Assembly: GCA_963850345.1 (NCBI GenBank) | Contig: CAWKKW010000006.1 | Location: 186,001 to 250,000, forward strand | Origin: CAWKKW01 sp963850345 | GTDB taxonomy: Bacteria > Acidobacteriota > Terriglobia > Terriglobales > Acidobacteriaceae | DNA: 64,000 bases | Reading direction: 5' to 3' | Part shown: in pieces, positions 28,495 through 37,798 of the stretch | Numbering within the stretch: position 1 is the first letter of the stretch | Layout of the letters: each line of letters begins with the position of its first letter | Translations under genes and position numbers: made by a program | The notes under the pieces: generated by a model | Database searches by the model: none | Seen by the model: only the letters and a program-made list of their open reading frames with translations | Told to the model about the DNA's origin: nothing

Positions 28495-28716
28495 TTATTG
28501 CTTAAAGCGCTCCGGAAACATCCTCAGATTGCTGGACTGCGGCTCGGTTTTCTCGTGCATGGCCGCGTCCCGCTGTTCGCATTTATGGCCGGCTTCCTGC
28601 AGCATGAGTGCTTCGCTCGAGTCGCCCGTAGCCACGGTATGAAAGCAATCCAGGCAGATGGAGTCGATAGTTCCATCACCATTCTGACGGTGCGCAAATT
28701 GTGCTCCGGCGGTCAT
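28495..28716 (-). CDS. Small conserved-looking protein with Cys pair
   Basis: 73 residues from ATG 28716 (MTAGAQFAH); an in-frame GTG at 28803 would add 29 residues. The core QFAHRQNGDGTIDSICLDC with F-H-T-V-A-T is a pattern I recognise from short uncharacterised proteins in Acidobacteriota, with the C-x-x-C pair (SICLDCF) and a later H-K-C as possible metal ligands. Function unknown. It precedes the metallothionein gene on the same strand, 203 bases away. Confidence 0.6.
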   Translation of the reverse strand: MTAGAQFAHRQNGDGTIDSICLDCFHTVATGDSSEALMLQEAGHKCEQRDAAMHEKTEPQSSNLRMFPERFKQ

Positions 28717-29096
28717 AGCTCGTCTTGCTCTTTCTTGAAGTGGGCCCGGAGGATTCAACGCTAAGGATGCTCGACTACTTTCCTTTGTTGCCACCGGCTT
28801 CACAAAAAATGGAAAGTGGGGTGGCGATACCAGATCTTATCCTCCACGCATCCTGCAGCGACAAAGAAGGTGTCGTACATTCACCGCATCAAATCCGAGC
28901 AACGGCGTACGATCATTGCCGTGCGGCGGTTCGCAGCGCTCAGCGAACGGATTACGCATCAGAATGGGCGCTGCAGGCCCACGATACGTTTGAAATAGAA
29001 CCAAATTTGCGAATTTGGGGTCGGGGCTGCAACCCTGATTCGTCAGCTACATTCTCAGTTCGGGTGATCACGGTTTTTTCTAGATAGGAGATCTTT
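28717..29096. other. Intergenic region, 380 bases
   Basis: No supported gene. AT content rises towards 29040-29095, where the ribosome-binding site TAGGAG of the YtxH gene lies. Divergent promoters are expected here. Confidence 0.45.
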
Positions 29097-29414
29097 ATGG
29101 ATGCGGTGAAGTTTTGGGCAGTTTTCTCAGTAGGTGTGGCGGCAGGGGCGGCAGTCGCTTTAATCTACGCACCCCAATCGGGAGCGGAGACTCGAGAGCA
29201 ACTGAAGCGTGGCCTGGGAGATGCCTCCGACTACATTCGCGATCAGGCAGACAACATCAGCGGACAGGCCGATACCTTGATTCGGCGTGGCAAAGATGCT
29301 GTGAGCGGCGTAGTGGACACCGCCAGCAACGCCGTCGGTGGAGTGGTCGATAGCGCGAACAGTGCCATGGGCGCAGCCAGCGACGCGGCAAAGAAAGCGG
29401 CCGGATCCGTCTAG
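29097..29414 (+). CDS. YtxH domain-containing small membrane protein
   Basis: 105 residues. One N-terminal membrane helix (FWAVFSVGVAAGAAVALIYAP, about 6-26) followed by the YtxH hallmark PQSGAETREQLKRG and a long amphipathic Ala/Asp/Ser-rich helix with repeats such as VVDTASNAVGG and VVDSANSAMGA. Related proteins are general-stress-associated in Bacillus; the molecular role is unknown. TAGGAG lies 7 bases before the ATG, and a bidirectional terminator follows. Confidence 0.85.
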   Translation: MDAVKFWAVFSVGVAAGAAVALIYAPQSGAETREQLKRGLGDASDYIRDQADNISGQADTLIRRGKDAVSGVVDTASNAVGGVVDSANSAMGAASDAAKKAAGSV

Positions 29415-29436
29415 TCTGCTATCCACGGCACAATAA

Positions 29437-29472
29437 AAAAGGCCCGATCCGCTGTGGATCGGGCCTTTTCCG
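29437..29472. terminator. Bidirectional intrinsic terminator (YtxH gene / clpC)
   Basis: AAAAGGCCCGATCC (29437-29450) pairs with GGATCGGGCCTTTT (29456-29469) around a 5-base loop, with A and T tracts on both sides, between convergent genes. Confidence 0.9.
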
Positions 29473-29486
29473 TTATCGTTCTGACC

Positions 29487-31955
29487 TTAGTTGCTGAAGA
29501 GCAGTATGCCCTCAGCCTTCTCATCGCCTGAGCTAGTTCCCAGATTAGAGACCGGCCGATAGAACAATTGGTTGTTGTCCAGGTAGACCTCGAGGAAGGC
29601 AGGCCGTTCTGTGATTCCGCCTGCGATCAACGCCTCCGAGAGCGGATCCTCTACGTAGCGCTGGAGGGCGCGACGCAGCGGGCGTGCTCCGTAGGTGCGG
29701 TCGACCAGCGTCTTCTCCAGAATCCACTTCTTCGCTTCTTCGGTCACCGCAATGGTGATCGCCTTCTGCGCCAGGTTCGTGTTGAGTTGCTGTACCAGCA
29801 GTTCCAGAATCTGGATCAGATCGCCATCCGACAGCGACATGAAGATGATGACTTCATCGAGACGGTTGAGGAACTCTGGATTGAAGGTGCGCTTGACCTC
29901 GCCCTTCACCATCTCCTCAATCTTGTCCATGACCAAGTCTTCGCGATCGGACGAGAACCCGAGGCCCTTGTTCTTCTGCAGGTGCCGGGCGCCGATGTTC
30001 GAGGTCATGATGATGATCGTGTTCTTGAAGTCGACGGTATTGCCCAGGCCGTCAGTCAACTGACCATCTTCAAAGACCTGCAGCAGGATATTGAAGACAT
30101 CCGGATGCGCCTTCTCGATTTCGTCCAGCAGCACCACGGAGTAGGGGGAGCGCTTGACCCGTTCGGTCAGCTGACCGCCTTCTTCATACCCCACATAGCC
30201 CGGAGGCGAACCGATCAGCTTGGAGACCGAGTGCTTCTCCATGAACTCCGACATGTCGAAGCGGATCAGAGCTTTGTCGCTTCCGAAGAGGAAGTTGGCC
30301 AGCGTACGAGCCATCTCCGTCTTGCCCACGCCGGTCGGTCCCAGGAACAGGAACGAGCCGATCGGACGGTTCGGAGATTTGAGGCCGGCACGCGAGCGGC
30401 GAATCGCACGGGCGAGGGCCGAGATAGCCTTCTCCTGCGAGATGACCCGCTTGTGCAGCTCTTCTTCCACGCGTAGCAGCTTCTGCGTCTCTTCTTCCTT
30501 GATCGAGGTGATCGGCACGCCAGTCCAGCGGCTGACCACATCCTCGATGTCTTCGCGGCTCACAATGCCGGCCGTCGAGTCGTCGAGGTGATATTTGTCG
30601 CGCAGGGCACGCAGGTTTTCGCGCTCTTTGCGTTCTTCATCGGAGTAGAAGCGAGCCTTCTCGAACTCGTGATTCGCTATGGCGTTTTCCATGCGATGCA
30701 CGATGAACTTGATCCGCTTTTGCACCTCGGTGATCTCTTCGGGAAGCGAAGTCTGGCGCAGTTTTACGCGAGCTCCCGCTTCGTCGATCAGATCGATCGC
30801 CTTATCCGGCAGGAAACGATCCGGAATATAGCGGCTCGAGTGCGATACGGCGAACGAAATCGAGTCATCGGTGTAGCTGACCGCATGGAACTTCTCGTAG
30901 CGGTCCTTGATCCCCATGATGATGCGGATGGCATCTTCCTCGTTGGGAGGAGGCACCTTAACCGCCTGAAAACGCCGTTCGAGTGACCGGTCCTTCTCAA
31001 TCGACTTGCGATATTCGGCAGGCGTGGTTGCGCCGATGCACTGAATTTCGCCGCGCGAGAGAGCCGGCTTGAGGATGTTGGCAGCGTCGAGCGAGCCCTC
31101 GGCCGACCCGGCGCCCACCAGCGTATGAAGCTCGTCGATGAAGATGATGGAGTTCTGATTTTCCATCAGTTCCTTCATGATCGTCTTCAGGCGCTCTTCG
31201 AACTGGCCTCGGTACTTCGTTCCGGCAACGATCAGGGAAAGATCGAGCGCCAGCACGCGCTTGTCCGCGAGAAAGCTGGGCACGTCCCCATCCGAGATAC
31301 GCTGCGCCAGACCTTCGACGATGGCCGTCTTGCCTACGCCGGGTTCGCCGATTAAAACCGGGTTGTTCTTGGTACGGCGGCAGAGAATCTGTACGACTCG
31401 TTCCAGTTCCTGGTCGCGTCCCACCAGTGGATCAAGCTGATTGTCCATCGCGGCCTGCGTGAGGTCACGCGAAAACTCGGCCAAAAGGCTAGATTCGCGA
31501 TTGCGCTGCGACGGCGGAGCCTTCTCTTGAGTGGCACGGGCCAGTTCCTCGCGAATGGCCAGCAGCTTCAGTCCCCGTTCGTGCAGAATCTCAGCGGCAA
31601 AACATTTTTCTTCACGAAGCAGGCCAAGCAGCAGATGTTCCGTTCCGATGTGCTTATGGGAGAGTCGTTCGGCTTCTTCCGCCGCGTATGCCAGTACGCG
31701 CTTGCACTCGTTCGAAAGTGGCAGATCGACCGAGGTTGAGACCTTTTCGCGGATCGTCGTGTGGCCTTCAATCTGTTTCCGAATGGATTCGACTGACGCA
31801 TGCGACCGCAGAAAGCGATTGGTTAACGCCTTGTCCTCACGCAAGAGCCCAAGCAGCAGGTGCTCCGTCTCAATGTACGGAGAGCCAAACTGGCTGGCCT
31901 CATACCGCGCGAAGAAGATTACGCGCCGCGCCTTTTCTGTGTAGCGTTCGAACAT
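29487..31955 (-). CDS. clpC: ATP-dependent Clp protease ATP-binding subunit ClpC
   Basis: 822-residue Hsp100 unfoldase that feeds substrates to ClpP. Two Clp N repeats (about 1-140), first AAA+ domain with Walker A GEPGVGKT (203-210) and FIDELHTL, a middle UVR coiled segment (about 418-450, EFEKARFYSDEERKERE), and a second AAA+ domain with GPTGVGKT (539-546) followed by the ClpB D2-small domain. The UVR motif marks ClpC rather than ClpA or ClpB. GGGGGA precedes the ATG. Monocistronic: mcsA, mcsB and ctsR are not adjacent. Confidence 0.96.
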   Translation of the reverse strand: MFERYTEKARRVIFFARYEASQFGSPYIETEHLLLGLLREDKALTNRFLRSHASVESIRKQIEGHTTIREKVSTSVDLPLSNECKRVLAYAAEEAERLSHKHIGTEHLLLGLLREEKCFAAEILHERGLKLLAIREELARATQEKAPPSQRNRESSLLAEFSRDLTQAAMDNQLDPLVGRDQELERVVQILCRRTKNNPVLIGEPGVGKTAIVEGLAQRISDGDVPSFLADKRVLALDLSLIVAGTKYRGQFEERLKTIMKELMENQNSIIFIDELHTLVGAGSAEGSLDAANILKPALSRGEIQCIGATTPAEYRKSIEKDRSLERRFQAVKVPPPNEEDAIRIIMGIKDRYEKFHAVSYTDDSISFAVSHSSRYIPDRFLPDKAIDLIDEAGARVKLRQTSLPEEITEVQKRIKFIVHRMENAIANHEFEKARFYSDEERKERENLRALRDKYHLDDSTAGIVSREDIEDVVSRWTGVPITSIKEEETQKLLRVEEELHKRVISQEKAISALARAIRRSRAGLKSPNRPIGSFLFLGPTGVGKTEMARTLANFLFGSDKALIRFDMSEFMEKHSVSKLIGSPPGYVGYEEGGQLTERVKRSPYSVVLLDEIEKAHPDVFNILLQVFEDGQLTDGLGNTVDFKNTIIIMTSNIGARHLQKNKGLGFSSDREDLVMDKIEEMVKGEVKRTFNPEFLNRLDEVIIFMSLSDGDLIQILELLVQQLNTNLAQKAITIAVTEEAKKWILEKTLVDRTYGARPLRRALQRYVEDPLSEALIAGGITERPAFLEVYLDNNQLFYRPVSNLGTSSGDEKAEGILLFSN

Positions 31956-32269
31956 GTTCCCCCTTCATGGGCTTGCGATGGTTGTCGCTCGCCGCGGCTT
32001 GATCGCCACGGACCTTCTATCCAGAAGGTTTGTCGCGCAAACATCGGAAGCTCTCATCCCTACTGCGTCTCCTCAGCCAAAATCCCGGCCAAAGGAGGAG
32101 ACCTTGAGGTTAGGTGCTGAATATCAGGTCTGGTTGAACCTGGTATTCGGATGCCTGGAGCCAAAAATCGCGCCATGCGAGCCTTGCATCCAACCCGCCT
32201 TCCCGAATACGCTCCCCATACTTTGATGAGCGACTCGGCCGAACCCAGACAGCGAGTGCCGAATAAGCA
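31956..32269. other. Intergenic region, 314 bases
   Basis: Upstream region of clpC and downstream end of the lolD-like gene. No gene and no clear CtsR or HrcA-type operator seen. Confidence 0.45.
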
Positions 32270-33052
32270 TTAGACCGATTGAGGTACTACTTCGTCCATC
32301 CTGCCTTTTTCAAGTCGTAAAACCCGGCTACATCGCCTGGCCAGCCCGAGGTTGTGTGTGACGATCAGCGAAGTGAGGCTATGATTATGGTGCAGTCGCT
32401 CGATCAAGCTAAATACCACATCGGCGGTACGCCCATCGAGATCCCCGGTTGGTTCATCGGCCAGCAGCAGCTTTGGTCCGGTGACCAGGGCTCGCGCCAA
32501 AGACACCCGTTGCTGCTCGCCCCCGGAAAGCTCTCCTGCCCGGTGGGTCGCCCGGTCCTGCAATTCCACTTCCTGCAACCACGTCTCCGCCGTTTTCATG
32601 GCTTTGCCCCGGGGTTCGCCTCGAGCGAGTAACGGCATCGCGACGTTCTCCAACGCGGAAAACTCCGGCAGCAGGTAGTGAAACTGCCAGACATAGCCGA
32701 CTTCGTGGTTGCGAAACGTGGCGGCCTGCCGGGGTGATAGCAATTTCAACTGGGTTGAGGCGCAGTATACGTCACCGGCAGAAGGGCTATCAAGCGCGGC
32801 CAGGATGTGCAAAAGTGTGCTTTTCCCCGCACCCGACTCGCCGACAATGGCCAGCAAATCGCCCTGATGTACGCCAAAATTCAGGTTCTCGAAGAGGACC
32901 AGCCTGCCTCGGCCGGTCACGTACTCCTTCGCCAAATTCACAACTTCTAGCAGATATGGATGCGCCCGGGAGCCATTTGGACTCAGATCGTCCTTCCAGC
33001 CCACATCTGCGGGCGGATAGGTCAGGTGCGATTCGGCTGAGCCACTCTCCAT
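32270..33052 (-). CDS. LolD-type ABC transporter ATP-binding protein
   Basis: 260 residues from ATG 33052 (MESGSAES), chosen because TAGGAG sits 6 bases upstream; an ATG at 33067 is also possible. Walker A G-E-S-G-A-G-K-S-T (71-79), signature LSGGEQQRVSLARAL, Walker B LLLADEPTGDLD, H-loop IVTHNLGLARR: the MacB/LolD class. About 33 residues precede the ABC fold, an unusual extension. It probably energises the permease encoded 114 bases upstream, releasing lipoproteins from the inner membrane or acting as a mechanotransmission pump. Confidence 0.92.
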   Translation of the reverse strand: MESGSAESHLTYPPADVGWKDDLSPNGSRAHPYLLEVVNLAKEYVTGRGRLVLFENLNFGVHQGDLLAIVGESGAGKSTLLHILAALDSPSAGDVYCASTQLKLLSPRQAATFRNHEVGYVWQFHYLLPEFSALENVAMPLLARGEPRGKAMKTAETWLQEVELQDRATHRAGELSGGEQQRVSLARALVTGPKLLLADEPTGDLDGRTADVVFSLIERLHHNHSLTSLIVTHNLGLARRCSRVLRLEKGRMDEVVPQSV

Positions 33053-33165
33053 AACTACTCCTACCATTCTAAACCCGGTGGGAAAGAAAGTTCTGCTGGG
33101 AAGACTTGCAGACTTCGATGCGGCTGGACGCTGAATGCGTTGACGAATCTCTCATAACTTGAACA

Positions 33166-34437
33166 TTACTCGTAACGAAGCGCCTCAGCCGGGAGCACCC
33201 GCGCCGCCGAGACGGATGGATACAGGGTCGCCAACAGGGAAACTCCCAGAGACACCAGCGCCACGACCAAGCCATCGAGAAGACGCGGAGCGAACGGAAG
33301 ATAGTCGATCGAATACACCTCGGCCGAGAGGTGGATGAAGCGGTAGTGATGTCCGGCCCAGGATAGAAGGTACCCGAGAACCAGTCCCAACACCGTGCCC
33401 AGCACGCTGATCAGCAGACCTTGCAGCATGAAAATACTTCGAATCTGCTCCGGACGTACGCCAAACGACATCAGCACCGCGATGTCCCTGGTCTTCTCCA
33501 TCACCATCATGGTGAGCGCGATCAGGATGTTGAGTGCCGCCACGCAGACAATCAGCCCGATGACGATGAAGGTCACCACGCGCTCCAGCGCCAGCGCTCG
33601 GAAGACCTCCCGGTTCTGTTCCATCCAGTTCGTCGTCAGGAATCCGGGCCCGGCGGCCTCCTCGATCTCCTTCCCAATGCGGTCGGCGTGATACAGGTCG
33701 TCCACCTTGAAGGAGATCACCGAGACAATATCCGGTTCTCCGAACAGCCGTTGGGAATCGATCAGCTTCACAAACGCAAAGCTCGAATCGTATTGATAGA
33801 ACCCGGAGTGGAAGATGCCGGCCACCTGGAACGGCTGATATTTGGGAAGGAAGCCGTAGGGCGTGAGATCGCCTTGCGGGCTGATCACGTTCACCGTGGA
33901 TCCCACCTTCGCGTCGATGGTGTCGGCCAGGTCATAGCCAATGAGGATAGGCGGCCTGGAACGCAAGGCGTCGTTCGTCGCTGGAGCCGATTGAAACGTC
34001 TCTTCGGGATTGGAGTTAAGCGGAGCGGCGCTCCCGAACGGCAGGTTCGAAAACAGATCGCTCACAGAGCGCTCCTGGTTGAGCACAATGCCTTTGATCA
34101 GTGCGCCGCCCGAACGCGCTCCACGCGAGATCAGAACGGGCTCGTACAATCCCGGCGATGCGGCGGTCACGTGAGGCAATTTTCGCAGCCTGGCCGTCAG
34201 CTCGCGCCAGTTCCGGATTCCGTCCTGCTGCACGCGCATCAACTGCACATGCGCGGTCGAACTCACCAGGCGATCCTGCAGATCGCGACGCATACCGTTC
34301 GTGATGGCCAGCGCGACAATGAGCGACGCGACCCCGACCGCCACTCCCGCCACTGAGATCGTGGTGATCACGCCGATCACGGCCTGCCGCCGCTTGGCCC
34401 GCAGGTAGCGCATCGCCACGAACAACTCAAATTGCAT
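33166..34437 (-). CDS. LolC/LolE-type ABC transporter permease (FtsX fold)
   Basis: 423 residues: N-terminal helix (IGVITTISVAGVAVGVASLIVALAI), a large periplasmic MacB-PCD-like domain (about 50-265), and three C-terminal helices with the FtsX motif EKTRDIAVLMSFGV. This is the LolC/E topology. Starts 2 bases after the stop of the propeller gene at 34440, so the two are tightly co-transcribed; the ATPase follows. Only one permease gene is present, so the complex may be a homodimer as in LolF-type systems. Confidence 0.92.
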   Translation of the reverse strand: MQFELFVAMRYLRAKRRQAVIGVITTISVAGVAVGVASLIVALAITNGMRRDLQDRLVSSTAHVQLMRVQQDGIRNWRELTARLRKLPHVTAASPGLYEPVLISRGARSGGALIKGIVLNQERSVSDLFSNLPFGSAAPLNSNPEETFQSAPATNDALRSRPPILIGYDLADTIDAKVGSTVNVISPQGDLTPYGFLPKYQPFQVAGIFHSGFYQYDSSFAFVKLIDSQRLFGEPDIVSVISFKVDDLYHADRIGKEIEEAAGPGFLTTNWMEQNREVFRALALERVVTFIVIGLIVCVAALNILIALTMMVMEKTRDIAVLMSFGVRPEQIRSIFMLQGLLISVLGTVLGLVLGYLLSWAGHHYRFIHLSAEVYSIDYLPFAPRLLDGLVVALVSLGVSLLATLYPSVSAARVLPAEALRYE

Positions 34438-34439
34438 GG

Positions 34440-36644
34440 CTAACGAGTCTCGGGAACTGCCGTCTTCGCCGCTTCCACATTGTCATAGCGGTCGTACACG
34501 CGGACCGTCACGATATGTTCTGTGGCCTGTTCACGCGGCGCGCCCGGTGCCGGTTTCGGCAGCGGAGCGGTGAAGTCGTAGTGCTCCTGCAGCGAGTCAG
34601 AGAGCTTGTCGACCGGCTCGATGTATTGCCAGGGCCCGGCATCGATCGAATACTCCGCATGCGAAATGGCAGAGGCACTGTCTTTGGCGTCGAACGTCAC
34701 GTGGATCGCCTCGCCAGCGGTCCTGGCCTGCAGGCTTGTCACTGCCGGCGCTCTCGTGTCCAGGAGGAAGTGGTCGCTGACCTTTTCACTGGCGAGCGAT
34801 TCGCCGGGGTTGTGGGTCGGTGCGTCGCTGGCCACCACCTTCATCTGGTAGCGCCCGTCGGGCAGCGTGGCGGAATCGAACGAATAGTAGTGGTCGGTGA
34901 CCTTGTCCTTGAGCAATCGCCAGTCCGACTCTCCCTGGCCGCGATAGTAGATCGCAAATACCAGTTCATCGCCGTTGTCGTCGTGCGCGGCCCAGCGGAC
35001 CGTTACGGCGGTCTTATCGCGATTGGCGCTGAGCGGACCTGTGCCCGCATTTTCAGGAAAGCTGGGCGTGGCCGCCGCGCTCGCAAACGTGATGTTGATC
35101 TGTGCGGGCTGTACCGTCGTCTGCGAACTCGGCGCGACCCGGGCTCCTGGTTGGACGGCAATCTCGTCGACCGACGGCGCGACATTCACGGGCAGGTAGT
35201 TGAGTCGCACACCGTTGATGGCCCCGCTGGAGTGGAACACCGCCTTCCATTGCGCGAAGCGTGCCGGCGGAACGCCGATTGGCCCATTGTTGGGCGTGAC
35301 CTTCTGCCAGTCGCTCCACGCACGCAAGGGGTTGTCCACGTTGCCGGATCGCGCATAGAGGTCGAACTGAACTTTACCGTCCGCATCCACTTCGGCGCGG
35401 CCCCAACGAGATAACAGCGTCGCGTCGAAAACGTCGCTAGTGTAACTGCCTTCGTTGTCGACCGCCGTGCTCAACGTATAGAGCTTGCCGGTGTTGCTGG
35501 TTCCAACGTAGATGCCTTGCGGCGCATCGGCGAAGCCAACTGCCTGCGACGCCTGCAGATGTCCTATGTCGGCGCTCTCTCCGCTTTCCTGAATGCGATA
35601 GACGCGTCCGCGATTGCCGGTTGCCGCGAGCAATCCCTGCGGCGTCGAGCGGAGTGAATACACAATGTCGTCATGTGCCGACCAGAGCTTGTGTGACGCG
35701 CCCTCGGCGGACAATTCGTAGATCTCAGATCCGTCGGGGATGAGCGTATTGCCGTTGAATGCCTGCACTGAACCCGGCTGGACAAAGGTAATCGTCGCCG
35801 TGATGGCGACGTTTCCCTGCACCGGCAGAGGAGGAAGGGAACTGCGATTCTTTTCACCGACCGCCGCCGCGTAAAGATTGCCGTGCTCGCCCAAGGCGAC
35901 CGCCGTAATCTCCCGCTTAGGCGCGTCATAGATGACAAATCCCTTGCCATCTTTGCCGATCCGATAGATCAGGCCTGTGCCGTCCGAACCCGCAATTAGG
36001 TCGCCGCTCTTGTCGAGGGCGAGGCAGCGAATACTCTGTTCGTCGCTCTTGAAGAAAAGCTCAGGCTTGGTCGAAGCCGATGCTCCCGCCCGGTAAATCG
36101 CCGCGGGTGCGCCGGTGGCCACATACATCCGCCCTTCGGCGTCAAAGGTCATGTCCCACACATACTTCGCCTTCAGTTCCGTTTGCGCAGGATCGAACGC
36201 AACAGTAGCCGAGTTGTCGTCTACAGCGGGTCCAGCCGTCTTGAGCCGGTACACCTTACCCGACGGCAGCGTTGCGGCATAGACATCGCCAGTGGGTGCA
36301 ACTCGCACCACCTGCACTGAAATGTCTTTGCTCTCAAACAGCTTCGTGGACTTGCCATCGGGAGCAATCTTCAGCACGGTCGCTGGAGCACCCGTTGCGA
36401 CATACGCATTGCCGCTGTGATCCGAGGCGATCGACCAGACATACGTGGACGGCGTCGTGACCACCTCGTGCAGCGCCGGGCCAGCCTCGATGTATCCGTC
36501 GCTTCGAATGGACACGCCGTGGGGAGAGCCCTTCTCGAAATCTTCAAAGCGGGACTGGGTCCACTGTTTGGTCCCCTGGGCTGCGGCGGTACTAACGAGA
36601 GCGGTGATGGCGAAGAGGGTAGAGGCGATCTGGCGACTGGTCAT
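34440..36644 (-). CDS. Exported beta-propeller protein with C-terminal Ig/Fn-like domains, linked to Lol genes
   Basis: 734 residues from ATG 36644 with a signal peptide (about 1-23, ending TAAAQG). Residues ~40-390 contain WD40/NHL-like blades (NAYVATGAPATVLKI, DVYAATLPSGKVYRL, RMYVATGAPAAIYRA, DLIAGSDGTGLIYRI, NLYAAAVGEKN, IYVGTSNTGKLYTL). Residues ~395-530 are a beta-sandwich-like region, and ~560-730 resemble fibronectin/Ig-like repeats (TVRWAAHDDNGDELVFAIYYRG, DSATLPDGRYQMKVVASD). No enzyme motif. Its stop lies 2 bases from the Lol-type permease start, so it is probably functionally tied to it. Confidence 0.8.
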   Translation of the reverse strand: MTSRQIASTLFAITALVSTAAAQGTKQWTQSRFEDFEKGSPHGVSIRSDGYIEAGPALHEVVTTPSTYVWSIASDHSGNAYVATGAPATVLKIAPDGKSTKLFESKDISVQVVRVAPTGDVYAATLPSGKVYRLKTAGPAVDDNSATVAFDPAQTELKAKYVWDMTFDAEGRMYVATGAPAAIYRAGASASTKPELFFKSDEQSIRCLALDKSGDLIAGSDGTGLIYRIGKDGKGFVIYDAPKREITAVALGEHGNLYAAAVGEKNRSSLPPLPVQGNVAITATITFVQPGSVQAFNGNTLIPDGSEIYELSAEGASHKLWSAHDDIVYSLRSTPQGLLAATGNRGRVYRIQESGESADIGHLQASQAVGFADAPQGIYVGTSNTGKLYTLSTAVDNEGSYTSDVFDATLLSRWGRAEVDADGKVQFDLYARSGNVDNPLRAWSDWQKVTPNNGPIGVPPARFAQWKAVFHSSGAINGVRLNYLPVNVAPSVDEIAVQPGARVAPSSQTTVQPAQINITFASAAATPSFPENAGTGPLSANRDKTAVTVRWAAHDDNGDELVFAIYYRGQGESDWRLLKDKVTDHYYSFDSATLPDGRYQMKVVASDAPTHNPGESLASEKVSDHFLLDTRAPAVTSLQARTAGEAIHVTFDAKDSASAISHAEYSIDAGPWQYIEPVDKLSDSLQEHYDFTAPLPKPAPGAPREQATEHIVTVRVYDRYDNVEAAKTAVPETR

Positions 36645-36729
36645 CCTGAACACGAGTCTACTAGACACCTAACCCAGCTTGATTCAGCGGCGTCGCTGAG
36701 CCGGAGGTCCTCGAAAATTGCAGGTCGCA

Positions 36730-37737
36730 CTACCGAGCTAGAACCGCACGGTAGCGAACGTGATTTTTGCGTACCTTGCTGAGAGCCTCGTTCACCTTGT
36801 CCATCGGAAAGCGTTCAGTCTGTGCCTGGACCTTGTGCCGGGCGGCCACATCCAGCATCTCCCGTAACTGGTGAGGGCTGCCGATCGGGCTGCCCGCAAT
36901 CGACTTTTGCCCTCCCACCAGCGGGAATACCTGAAAGCTGGCAGGCGCGGGTGGAACGCCAACATAGACAAACGTTCCGGTCGGTCGAAGCGCGGCGATA
37001 TAGGCGTTCAGCTCCTGTTCGGCATTGATTGTCGACAAGATGAAATCGAAGTGGCCTGCGAGATTCTTCAGCCCCTTGGATTCGCGCGTATTCACAAAGT
37101 GGTGCGCACCGTGCGAGCGCGCCTCTGCTTCCTTCGCGGTGGAGGTCGAGAAGGCCGTCACCTCTGCGCCGAATGCTTTCGCGAATTGCAACGCGAGATG
37201 CCCAAGGCCTCCGATGCCGATGATGCCGACGCGAGACGACGGGTTCACCCCATGCTTGCGGATCGGGTTGTAGACGGTGATCCCGGCGCACAGCAACGGA
37301 GCAGCGTTCTCGCTCTGCAGAGCCTCCGGAATCGGAATCGCAAATCGTGCATTAACCCGAACTGCCTCGGCGTACCCGCCATTCCGCTGCACGCATACGC
37401 CCTCCATTGAGGCGCATAAGTTCTCTTTTCCCTGTCGGCACCACTCGCAAAATCCGCAGGAGTCCGATTGCCAGCCCACGCCCATGCGGTCGCCGATCTT
37501 GATGCCGGAAACCGCCGCGCCGACCTGTGACACCGTGCCGACGATCTCGTGCCCTGGAATGAACGGAAATTGGCTCAGCCCCCAATCGTTGTCGATCAGG
37601 TGCAAGTCACTGTGGCAGATGCCGCAATGGCTGATCTTGATTTCAACATCCTGGGGCCGAAGTTCTCCCGCATCGTACTTGTAAGGCAGCAGTTCGGCGC
37701 CGGCGGCATGAGCCGCAAACCCATGAATTGGAGGCAT
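36730..37737 (-). CDS. Zinc-dependent NAD(P) alcohol dehydrogenase (CAD/YahK-like)
   Basis: 335 residues, medium-chain dehydrogenase/reductase. Catalytic zinc ligands Cys38 (SHCGICHSD) and His63-Glu64 (PGHEIVG); structural zinc ligands Cys94, 97, 100 and 108; nucleotide-binding loop G-I-G-G-L-G-H (174-180). The SHCGICHSD segment and short overall length fit the cinnamyl-alcohol-dehydrogenase/YahK group that reduces aldehydes with NADPH. No transport or regulator gene attached; 85 bases upstream of the propeller gene on the same strand. Confidence 0.92.
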   Translation of the reverse strand: MPPIHGFAAHAAGAELLPYKYDAGELRPQDVEIKISHCGICHSDLHLIDNDWGLSQFPFIPGHEIVGTVSQVGAAVSGIKIGDRMGVGWQSDSCGFCEWCRQGKENLCASMEGVCVQRNGGYAEAVRVNARFAIPIPEALQSENAAPLLCAGITVYNPIRKHGVNPSSRVGIIGIGGLGHLALQFAKAFGAEVTAFSTSTAKEAEARSHGAHHFVNTRESKGLKNLAGHFDFILSTINAEQELNAYIAALRPTGTFVYVGVPPAPASFQVFPLVGGQKSIAGSPIGSPHQLREMLDVAARHKVQAQTERFPMDKVNEALSKVRKNHVRYRAVLAR

Positions 37738-37798
37738 AGATCGTTCCTCGTTGCAGTGCGTGGGGGATGGTTGAGATCGGTAGACCGAAACCGCGGAC

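Noticed and set aside
29568..30476. 302-residue plus-strand open frame opposite clpC
   Set aside because: Antisense to a universally recognised gene, with no domain of its own.
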